32,975 bases of DNA from a cf. Phormidesmis sp. LEGE 11477. GTDB taxonomy: Bacteria > Cyanobacteriota > Cyanobacteriia > Phormidesmidales > Phormidesmidaceae. The stretch's first letter is position 1; every line of letters begins with the position of its first letter. A program made the translations under genes and the position numbers. The stretch lies in NCBI RefSeq assembly GCF_015207105.1, contig NZ_JADEXO010000069.1, forward strand, positions 1-32,975, written 5' to 3'. This document shows, piece after piece, positions 1 to 7,700 of this stretch. The notes below the pieces were generated by a model, which saw nothing but the letters and a program-made list of their open reading frames with translations, did not search any database and was not told the origin of the DNA.

Positions 1-373
1 ACCCACCCTTACGAAAGCGAGCTGTTTGCCGATTGCTGCGCTTTTTGAACCTGGGAAACCCTACCCTTCTCCCTTGACGTTTGCCAGTGCGAGAGTCGAA
101 GAAGTTCTTGAAAGCAACGCCTAGATCTGCGACAGATTGCTGTAGTGGGATATTGCTGACTTGTGATAGCCATTCGCGCTCAGGTGTTTGCTTAGCCTGG
201 GTGATCGCTAACTTTTGCAAATCACTATTCTTTGGCCATTTTTCTCCCTTTGGTATCGACTTAATCAGCGCTAGTGAGTCGTTCCATACCACTCGGCAAC
301 AGCCAAAGAGCTGAGCTAGCCCTCTGATCTGCTGATTTGTTGGATAGATTCGATACTCATATCTAACTTTCAT
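1..373 (-). CDS. tnpB: TnpB-type RNA-guided nuclease (IS200/IS605 OrfB), N-terminal part, runs off window
   Basis: The minus strand reads open from an ATG at 373-371 to the left edge of the window, about 124 codons with no stop. The translation begins MKVRYEYRIYPTNQQ and continues with a GCCRVVWND segment, a later VADLGVAFKNFFDSR segment and a VGFPRFKKRS segment. These are the characteristic N-terminal blocks of TnpB/OrfB proteins (full length usually about 400 aa). TnpB proteins are RNA-guided DNA nucleases encoded by IS200/IS605-type insertion sequences. The catalytic RuvC and zinc-finger parts lie outside the window, so it cannot be judged whether the copy is intact. No TnpA gene is visible upstream. 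A plus-strand frame at 81-314 is only a shadow of this gene. Confidence 0.85.
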   Translation of the reverse strand, partial: MKVRYEYRIYPTNQQIRGLAQLFGCCRVVWNDSLALIKSIPKGEKWPKNSDLQKLAITQAKQTPEREWLSQVSNIPLQQSVADLGVAFKNFFDSRTGKRQGRRVGFPRFKKRSNRQTARFRKGG

Positions 374-442
374 GTACTAATTGTATCAGTACAGGCAAAC
401 TGGTTTTATGAAGAATTTAAGAGAAAGCTGTACTGAAGTACA
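373..442. repeat. Two short hairpins upstream of tnpB, possible IS left-end region
   Basis: A 6-bp inverted repeat TGTACT/AGTACA occurs at 373-378 and 388-393, and the same arms recur at 429-434 and 437-442 with a 2-nt loop. IS200/IS605 elements carry subterminal hairpins that the transposase recognises, and these lie where the left end would be expected for a minus-strand tnpB. The exact element boundary cannot be seen. The assignment to the IS is inference. Confidence 0.4.
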
Positions 443-521
443 TGGCCTGTATCCCATTCCTTCGGTCAGTGGATGGTCGATCAGGAATCTGAATAAAGTG
501 CTTTGAGCACAATCCTTGAAG

Positions 522-563
522 ATCCCAGCACTCTAAACGTGAGGAGCTGGGATTTTCCTTTTT
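522..563 (+). terminator. Rho-independent terminator
   Basis: ATCCCAGC (522-529) pairs with GCTGGGAT (546-553), followed by a T-rich tract broken by two C residues to about 563. A smaller hairpin GTGCT/AGCAC precedes it at 498-510. No plus-strand gene is seen immediately upstream, so it could end a short transcript or simply insulate the region. Confidence 0.6.
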
Positions 564-632
564 CAGCACAAAAGCTAAGCCGATTGCTACCGCAGGGAAG
601 CGCTGAAGAATGAGGATTTATTGTAATGAACC

Positions 633-662
633 TTTTTGGGATTCTATATAGAATCCCAAAAA
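633..662. repeat. Perfect 30-bp palindrome
   Basis: Two 15-nt arms (TTTTTGGGATTCTAT and its exact complement) meet with no spacer at 647/648. The outer T and A runs would let it act as a bidirectional terminator, but the perfect zero-spacer symmetry also fits a protein-binding site. A second small inverted repeat, TTTCCCT/AGGGAAA, follows at 685-700. Confidence 0.7.
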
Positions 663-722
663 ATAAACATCGATCTAAGGGACTTTTCCCTTTAGGGAAA
701 TAAAACGATCGACTACACCCAC

Positions 723-746
723 AAGGCTTTCCACAAAGCCTTTTTT
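723..746 (+). terminator. Terminator or attenuator directly upstream of radC
   Basis: AAGGCTTT (723-730) and AAAGCCTT (735-742) form an 8-bp stem with a CCAC loop, followed by a run of Ts to 746. It ends only 16 nt before the radC ATG. Either radC is transcribed from within this short gap, or the hairpin attenuates transcription entering radC from upstream. Confidence 0.7.
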
Positions 747-762
747 AGAGCTAACGCTCCGC

Positions 763-1449
763 ATGACTGAAGCTATACCAAAACAAGTCATGAATGTACG
801 CGATACCGAAGTTGGCTACAGCGCTCAGACTACAAATTCTCTCGCCGAACTCATCGGTGAAATCATAGGCTCGCAGAAAGCTAGCCTACGGCTAATGGAT
901 GAGTTAATAATTGCTGGAGAGACAGCAACCTCTAATAACATTAAGGCTCGGCTCCGCGTTCTCCTTAGCCAAACAAACATACCAGGGCTAACAGAAAAAC
1001 AGACTTGCAGTTTAAAGGCTGCATGGACACTGGCAAAGGAACTTCACCTTCCTGAAGATGGCAAAGGAAAAGTGGTAGATGACCCTAGCGTCGCTGCCCA
1101 AGCCTTTCTACCAATAAGCTGGGGCTCAGTCGAGAAGTTTGGAGTACTAACGCTTGATACAAAACACCGTATACTGTCCAGTGCAGTTCTATCTGTGGGA
1201 ACCGCAACAGAAACCATAGCTCATCCTAGAGATATCTTCTCTAGAGTGCTGAGGACAGGAGGGACAAGATTCGTCGTCGCTCACAACCACCCCTCTGGCT
1301 CTCTAGATCCGAGCAAAGAGGATATTGAACTAACGAGGCACCTACTGGAGTGTTCCAAGAACATGGACATTCCAATGCTAGATCATCTCATCGTCTCGCA
1401 AGGGCGGTGGTCCTCGATCAGGCAAACAACTGACCTGTGGGCAAAATAA
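763..1449 (+). CDS. radC: RadC family protein (MPN+/JAMM domain)
   Basis: A 228-aa protein of about the usual RadC length. The N-terminal half contains a helix-hairpin-helix-like stretch near residues 60-100. The C-terminal half is the RadC MPN+ (JAMM metalloprotease-like) domain with the metal-binding signature H174-N-H176-P-S-G and D187. RadC was once linked to DNA repair, but its biochemical function is unresolved. Copies on plasmids, phages and islands are common and are suspected to help with DNA processing or anti-restriction. The ATG at 763 is preceded by a poor ribosome site, and an in-frame ATG at 790 is an alternative. The gene is bracketed by terminators at 723-746 and 1468-1499, so it is probably monocistronic. 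Confidence 0.92.
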   Translation: MTEAIPKQVMNVRDTEVGYSAQTTNSLAELIGEIIGSQKASLRLMDELIIAGETATSNNIKARLRVLLSQTNIPGLTEKQTCSLKAAWTLAKELHLPEDGKGKVVDDPSVAAQAFLPISWGSVEKFGVLTLDTKHRILSSAVLSVGTATETIAHPRDIFSRVLRTGGTRFVVAHNHPSGSLDPSKEDIELTRHLLECSKNMDIPMLDHLIVSQGRWSSIRQTTDLWAK

Positions 1450-1467
1450 ATAGCCTTGCTCCTCCCG

Positions 1468-1499
1468 ATACCCCTGAGATATCTCAGGGGTATTTTTTC
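1468..1499 (+). terminator. Strong terminator after radC (26-bp perfect palindrome)
   Basis: A 13-bp perfect stem with arms at 1468-1480 and 1481-1493 (ATACCCCTGAGAT and its complement) and no spacer, followed by TTTTTT. It starts 18 nt after the radC stop. Confidence 0.85.
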
Positions 1500-1557
1500 T
1501 TGTTCTACAAGCGATCGCACCCCGGCTAAATACCAACTACTCACATAAATCAAACAG

Positions 1558-1597
1558 GTATACACATCAACAGAGAAAAGATGTGTCATGGGTATAC
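1558..1597. promoter_or_regulatory. Nested inverted repeat upstream of topA, possible operator
   Basis: ACACATC (1562-1568) pairs with GATGTGT (1580-1586). The pair is flanked by two copies of the palindrome GTATAC at 1558-1563 and 1592-1597. The same GTATAC core is found in the iterons at 13015-13106, so a shared plasmid DNA-binding protein is possible. It lies about 110 nt before the topoisomerase start. Function is inference. Confidence 0.4.
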
Positions 1598-1705
1598 AAC
1601 ATTCACAAAGAATTGTAATTTCCTAGCGCCTAAAAGACGTTTTTTTCTTCAGAGAAGCAGGTGCAACATATACTTAGGACAAATTGTACGCTGCGTAGTT
1701 TTCTC

Positions 1706-3871
1706 ATGCCGTCCAAGCTATTAATCGTAGAGAGTCCTGGAAAAATCAAAAAGTTGTCGAAGATACTCGGCTCCGACTGGCTAGTCAAAGCCAGTGTCGG
1801 TCACGTTCGAGAACTTGCAAGTGATGGAGACAACTCTCTAGGATTCGATTTAGGCAACACCACCATAGACTGTCGATTTGTCTCAAGAGGCAAACGAGGG
1901 GCAAAGGTAATCAAAGATTTAAGAGCTGCTGTACGCCAAGTCAAAACCGTTGTTCTAGCTACCGACCCCGACCGCGAGGGTGAGACAATTGCATGGCATC
2001 TGAAAGAAGCCCTAAATCTGAGAGACCCTCAGCGTGTCGTCTATAGCGAGATTACGCCAAGCGCGGTAAGAGCGGCGATCGCACAACCGCGTACCATTAA
2101 CCTCGATATGGTTCATTCTGGCCTCTGTCGGAGCGTCCTGGACAAGCTGGTCGGATACCGAGGTTCACCGCTGCTGTGGCAGCTTCAGAACGGCGCTAAG
2201 AGCATGGGTAGGGTACAAAGCGCAGCACTCCACATCCTCTGCGATAGGGAAAGAGCAATTCAGGCATTTGTACCGCAGGACTATTGGAGCGTATTCGTTG
2301 ACTACGCTGAAGGCTTCAGAGCTTACTACCAGGGAACTGCTACTGAGACAGAAGAAGGAGACGGTCATGACGACGCGGCGAGCCCTGGTGAATCGTCTAC
2401 GCCAGAATCAACTAGGGTCACAACCGAAGTAGCTGCCAATCAGCTAGTCGAGATCGCGCAGCAGCAATCCCATACCGTAACCAACATCGAGGGCAAGACG
2501 AAGAACCGCAAGCCGCCCGCGCCATTCATCACCTCCGCACTACAGCAAGCCGCTGGGTCCAGACTACGCTTTAGCCCTGAACAGACGATGAAAGTAGCCC
2601 AGTCTCTCTACGAAGCTGGCCTGATCACCTATATGCGTACAGACAGCGTCGCGCTGAGCCCTGAGTTCTGTCAGCAGGCGCGGCGGTGGTTAGAGAGTAA
2701 TGACCCAGACAACGTGCCGAAGACAGTCGCCAAGCAGCGTAAAGCTAAAGGGGCGCAGGATGCACACGAAGCTATCAGGCCCACTGACCTCTATAAACCA
2801 TCACAGGAACTAAGGGTAGAACTCTCAGCAGATGCTTTCGGGCTGTACGTCATGATTTGGAAGCGGGCGATCGCATCGCAGTGCAAACCAGCTCGCATCC
2901 AGCAGACGAAGATCAACACCCGGTCAGGAGACGTTTGCTGGCAGGCCAAAGGGCAGGTGGTTGTCTTCCCTGGATACACCCGCTATTGGAACAACTTGAA
3001 GACCGATGCAGCCCTACCTGAAGTAAGGCAAGGGCAATCAGTCACACCTCAGCGAGCAGCCCATGAGCAGAAGCAGACGCAGCCACCGCCGAGATACAGC
3101 GAACCCAAGCTCGTGCAGGTAATGGAGAGAAAAGGCATTGGCCGACCGAGCACCTATGCACCGACAATCAAAACGCTGAAGCAGCGGCTGTATGTAGAGG
3201 CAGCTAAAGGATCTCTTACGCCGACGCCGCTTGGTTTAGATGTCGATGCCTTCCTGATAGAAGCGCTACCCGATCTATTACAAGCAGAGTTCACCGCACA
3301 AATGGAGCAAGCGCTCGACCGAATTGCTGAAGGAAAGGAAGATTGGCAGCGGTACCTAACTGGATGGAACCACGACTACTTTGCTCCAGCCCTAGTCCAG
3401 GCAGAGGCCATTATTCCAAAGCATGTTTCTAGTACGCCAGCAGCTGGCGGTAAGAGTGGGCGATCGCTTGCCACATCAAGAACCCCTTGTCCCCAGTGCC
3501 AGAAACCAATGGCAAAAGTACCTAGCCAGAAAGTTCAGAAGAAATATTTTCTCAAATGCACAAACGGCTGCGAGAATGTTGTGCTGTTCTACTCAAAATA
3601 TAGCAAGCAGTGGGAGTCACCTCGGGCAAAAGACTCGCAGGCAAAGCAGAATGACGTACGTCTGACTGAGCATCCTTGTCCGGTCTGTGAAAAGCCGATG
3701 GAGGAATACAGCTATCAGAAAAACGGGAAAGACAAGAAGTTGTTACGGTGCTCTGACACTAAAGCAAGGCGGCAAACCAGCCACAAGAATGCTGTCTATG
3801 TTCAGACAGATAGTGGATGGTGGAGTCGGACGTACGGAGAATTGAAAGAAGCAGTCACTTCAGTGCCCTAA
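1706..3871 (+). CDS. topA: DNA topoisomerase I (type IA)
   Basis: Starting at the ATG at 1706 gives 721 aa beginning MPSKLLIVESPGK, the classic type IA start. An in-frame GTG at 1661 would add 15 residues with no family resemblance. The TOPRIM domain holds the acidic motif D87-P-D89-R-E91-G-E. The active-site tyrosine is Y309 in GLITYMRTDS, and the GIGRPSTYA motif of the gate domain is present near residue 485. The C-terminus has two cysteine clusters (CPQC...C...C and CPVC...C), so at least one topoisomerase zinc finger is likely. It relaxes negative supercoils and passes single strands. A plasmid copy next to ssb and a polymerase-like gene suggests a role in plasmid replication or transfer rather than housekeeping. 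It is shorter than E. coli TopA (865 aa). Confidence 0.93.
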   Translation: MPSKLLIVESPGKIKKLSKILGSDWLVKASVGHVRELASDGDNSLGFDLGNTTIDCRFVSRGKRGAKVIKDLRAAVRQVKTVVLATDPDREGETIAWHLKEALNLRDPQRVVYSEITPSAVRAAIAQPRTINLDMVHSGLCRSVLDKLVGYRGSPLLWQLQNGAKSMGRVQSAALHILCDRERAIQAFVPQDYWSVFVDYAEGFRAYYQGTATETEEGDGHDDAASPGESSTPESTRVTTEVAANQLVEIAQQQSHTVTNIEGKTKNRKPPAPFITSALQQAAGSRLRFSPEQTMKVAQSLYEAGLITYMRTDSVALSPEFCQQARRWLESNDPDNVPKTVAKQRKAKGAQDAHEAIRPTDLYKPSQELRVELSADAFGLYVMIWKRAIASQCKPARIQQTKINTRSGDVCWQAKGQVVVFPGYTRYWNNLKTDAALPEVRQGQSVTPQRAAHEQKQTQPPPRYSEPKLVQVMERKGIGRPSTYAPTIKTLKQRLYVEAAKGSLTPTPLGLDVDAFLIEALPDLLQAEFTAQMEQALDRIAEGKEDWQRYLTGWNHDYFAPALVQAEAIIPKHVSSTPAAGGKSGRSLATSRTPCPQCQKPMAKVPSQKVQKKYFLKCTNGCENVVLFYSKYSKQWESPRAKDSQAKQNDVRLTEHPCPVCEKPMEEYSYQKNGKDKKLLRCSDTKARRQTSHKNAVYVQTDSGWWSRTYGELKEAVTSVP

Positions 3872-3939
3872 GTCCCTTGTTCATTTGTGAACGACTGAAG
3901 ATTATCCATTGAAATCTAATAGAAAGAGGCAAATCTACG

Positions 3940-4371
3940 ATGAATAGTATCCAGCTTATCGGCTATCTAGGGGCAGACCCTGAGAAACGATCCTTTGAAT
4001 CAGGTTCCACATGCTCTTTATTCACGCTTTACGTGAACGAAAGGTACAAGGACAAGAACAAACAACCTCAAGAACGAGTCCACCGCTTCCCTGTAGAAGC
4101 GTGGGGTCCAACCGCCGACTACATAGCAACCTATCTCAAGAAGGGCAGTCGGGTGTCTGTCTCAGGAAAACTAATCGAGAACACTTGGAAGGAAGGGGAC
4201 CAGAACCGCAGCAGAGTAGTTGTCCGAGCACAAAATATCGAAAACCTCACCTCGGGAAGCAAGGCCGAGGAAACGAACGATAGCGAAAGCCCAGCCGCAG
4301 AACCGCTATCTACGTCCATACAAAAGAAGGGTAGTAAAACCACACGAAAAAGAAAGGTAGCAGCTCCCTAA
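3940..4371 (+). CDS. ssb: Single-stranded DNA-binding protein, without acidic C-terminal tip
   Basis: A 143-aa protein with a bacterial SSB OB-fold over residues 1-105: MNSIQLIGYLGADPEKR, then FPVEAWG, then YLKKGSRVSVSGKL. A ribosome site AGAGG lies about 10 nt before the ATG. It binds ssDNA during replication, repair or conjugative entry. The tail is unusual. Ordinary SSBs end in an acidic, Phe-terminated tip that recruits partner proteins, whereas this one ends in a basic stretch (KKGSKTTRKRKVAAP). It may therefore not recruit host repair proteins in the normal way. It lies 68 nt after topA and is followed closely by two further genes in the same direction, probably one operon. Confidence 0.92.
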   Translation: MNSIQLIGYLGADPEKRSFESGSTCSLFTLYVNERYKDKNKQPQERVHRFPVEAWGPTADYIATYLKKGSRVSVSGKLIENTWKEGDQNRSRVVVRAQNIENLTSGSKAEETNDSESPAAEPLSTSIQKKGSKTTRKRKVAAP

Positions 4372-4412
4372 GTTTCCACATAAGATAGGCACAGTTTAGA
4401 AGAGACAGTACA

Positions 4413-4721
4413 ATGCCCTACGCACGACGAACAACTCCTACCACAGAACCCGGCGAACAAGATTTCCATCTCGCTTCGCTACGGCAAAGTAGTGATACTC
4501 CAGCAGACCTGCTTGCTCAAGGTGAGAGCTTTGAAGACTTACTGGCATCTGGTGTTCTGAGCGACGACCTGGATTCAGAAGGTCTAGAGACTACAGAAGA
4601 GTTCATAGCAAGAACTGAGCGAGAGAAGGCCAGTCAGCCAGCAGTTGAACCCGAGTATCTTTCAGACGAAGAAGTTGATGAGATGATCGCTAAGACTAGA
4701 GCACTATGGCCGATTAAATAG
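4413..4721 (+). CDS. Small acidic protein of unknown function
   Basis: A 102-aa, strongly acidic protein with no recognised domain. It begins MPYARRTTPT and has a Glu/Asp-rich body (for example SFEDLLASGVLSDDLDSEG) ending in a predicted helix (LSDEEVDEMIAKTRALW). A purine-rich site (AGAAGAGA) precedes the ATG. It sits 41 nt after ssb and only 9 nt before the large polymerase-like gene, so it is almost certainly cotranscribed and may be a partner or regulator of that protein. No function can be named. Confidence 0.75.
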   Translation: MPYARRTTPTTEPGEQDFHLASLRQSSDTPADLLAQGESFEDLLASGVLSDDLDSEGLETTEEFIARTEREKASQPAVEPEYLSDEEVDEMIAKTRALWPIK

Positions 4722-4730
4722 GTTGTCCTT

Positions 4731-7700
4731 ATGCTGCAAATTAGCCGTATAGACATTAAAACGGGGGCCGAGTTAAAGGCAACGGTAGGAGGGGTGCAGC
4801 AGCCCCAGGAAAAGCTTGTAGAGAATTCCTACCTAGAGCATTGGTTGAAGAAGCATCAGTTAGTAGATTCTCAGCTCTACGTCGGCAGGATCACCCAATA
4901 CGTAGACGACGTAGATCGACAGCGTTTAGAGGAAGTCGATAACAAAGTATTCATCTTTAGTAATGGAGAGGATGCATACTTCACAGACCCAGACACTGCT
5001 CGGCTCATAACGCAAGGTGACCCATCAAGAGAGATCTCACCGATCTATGCCGATGACCGGGAATCTCCGCATAACTTTGTAGCTTACGGAGGTCTGCCGC
5101 TCTCGGACGGGAAAACCTATACGGTAGTATCGTCTACTCCGACTCGCCGAGTCCAAATTTTAATAGTTAACAGCAACAGCAAGGAACAGCCATTTGGAGA
5201 TCAGCCGCTTCTAGATAAAGATGGTCGGCCTACTTCTAGGCAGCAAAGAGTCGATCTCTTGAAGAAGATAGGCGACGGTACGATGCTGTTGCCAGAACCT
5301 ACTATCAAAGATTTAATTACACCTGAGAAGAGAGAAGAGATTACGGCAAGGGCGCTTGAAAAAGCTGGCGTCAGCGCAGATATTACTAGCATCACTCAAG
5401 AAGCTGACCAATTAGAATCAGCTCTAGACGCCGCAGAGCGGGCAATAGATGATTATGCCAGCCGCTTAGTAACCCAATTTCGAGCGGCCACGCCAGATTT
5501 ACCAGGCGTATTAAAAGGAACCGCGACTGCTAGCATATGGTGCGATCGCCTGAACGTAGATGCCATTGTTTCTATAGACGATATCAAAGGCGACAGTGAG
5601 CAATTCCAGCCTGGAATCATAGAACTTGACGAGCTATGGATCAACAGCAAGGAAGTTGCAGAATATGGACAGCAAGCAGTCGGTGCGCAGGTAAAGTCCT
5701 TCGTACCAGAAGCCACGCTCAGAGAGCTTACCCCGCAGGTAGAAAGGCAGGTAGCAGAACTCGCAGAGGTAGCATCAGATCATATTAAGCTCAAGCAGCA
5801 CTACATAAAGGAAAAAGACGGCAGACAGGACGTAGATAGGCCAGATCCGCTGCTAAAGGTACTAGAAGCCGACCGATTCAATCAGTTAACAGGGTTCAGC
5901 AAAGTAAATAAGGAGCTAAATCGACATCTACAGGGCGAATGGAAGTTTAACGCCCTACAAGGTATTCGTGTTCCATCAGCAATTGCCCAGAACCATGACG
6001 GGCTTGAAGCCTGGGAAGTTTGCAACAAGCAGTTAGATCACGGTGCAATCCTCTCTGTGTACCGCTCTCCTTTCCCAAGCGCAACGGCAGCAGGAATTGT
6101 CATCAACAATAAGAATGCTATTGGAGAAGGTGATCCAGAAGCTTTACGCAAAGAAGGTGTCATCTATCTACCGCCTTGGCTGGCAGAAAACGTCCTCATC
6201 ACCGATTATGATGGGGACCGAAACGGCTGTATTGAAGGATATGAGCCTACAGTAGACGATCTACCAGAACAGCTTCGCTTAGAAATGAAGAAGGTAGAAA
6301 ACCTTGAACCAGAAGAGCAATACGAGGCGTGGCGATCGCTTGTTGGTAAGACAATCAACGCGATGGAGAAGGGAGAAGATAGTCGTATTGCCCCAGGAGC
6401 TTACCCGCTGGTCGTCAAAGAATTTATCGAGAAAAACGATCCGAAGGTCAGACCACCACAGATCGCTAAGCGCGAAAAGGTTAAGCATAGTTGGAAGCAG
6501 AACGAACCTCGTGCAGAGGCAACGTTCAGAGCGGCTAGAGCAGTAGCAGCCGACAAAATTGGTGAGGTTTCAAACCTGAGTATGGTTCTACAGGCACTCG
6601 CCTCAGAAATGCTGTATACGCCAGAAGAGAAGCAGGCAGGACTACTAAAGCAAGTCGCTGGTCATTATGCTGGGCTACTAGAGAAGGACAAGGCTGAGAA
6701 CGGGGCTTCGTTTATTCCAACTGATGACTGGTTGAAAGAGCAGGGATTCCAAGCCTACCGCTTTAGAGAGCGGATGGAATGGATCAGCAAAGTTGGACGG
6801 CGTATCGACAAGGTGAGAGATCCGCTAGCTAGAAGGGTGTTGATTAAGGAAAACCTTCAACAAGCCTCCGCACTGGTGATGGATTTCGTCAATGGACCGA
6901 ATGCGGCACAGCTTCAGGCGGCAGTTGACAGTAAAAAGAGTCAGGAGGGTATCAACGCGCTGCTCCATCGCTTCGGGAAAGCACTTCGGCACAAACCGGA
7001 CCTACTCAGGGAAACGCAGAAGCTACCACAGAACTACACGGGGAATCAGACAATCCTGACTAGCACCGAAGAACCAATTGCCTGGTCCACCGAAGCAGTC
7101 AACGAAGCATATCAGGATGCGCAGCAACTTCCAGAATTACCGAATAAAGCGTTTAAAGACCTGGTTCCAAAAGACTGTACGCCAGCTCAAGAAAGCCGAG
7201 CGCTGAAGATGGCTCTTGCCTACAATCAGTTGGTCAATAGCTGGAGAGTCGCTAAGGAGCGACTGCAAGAGCGAAGACCTGAAGATCAACAGGCAACCTT
7301 GCTAGTGACTACTAAAAGCAATCGCCAGCTAGTCATCCATAGCATTGAGGATAGAGATTCAGTTCTTCCTATCTGGCGAGCTAATGAAAAGACAGACTGG
7401 ACGATAAAGGTCAGCAAAAACGTTCAAGCAGAGTCTGACTCAACCCAATTCCCAGCACAGTTGGTCTTCACAGATAAAGCAGGTAAAGAACGTACTGAAG
7501 AACTAGGCTATGTGTCAGCAGCATCTGCTGCGGAGCACAATCTTGACAGCAGAATTCAACATTGGCATAAGCCACTGGTCATAGAGAGCCCTCACGCTAA
7601 GATACAGCCACCTTACGCTCAGGAAAACAACGCAGACGAGCTGATGGCGATCGCTTCTAGGTATGCTGAAACAGCAGTAGCGCAGATACCGGAAGAAGAG

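Noticed and set aside
81-314. 77-aa plus-strand open frame
   Set aside because: It lies opposite the tnpB reading frame, which shows clear family motifs; the plus frame shows none.
1661-1705. Upstream GTG start for the topoisomerase
   Set aside because: The extra 15 residues do not look like the family, while MPSKLLIVESPGK from 1706 is the canonical beginning.
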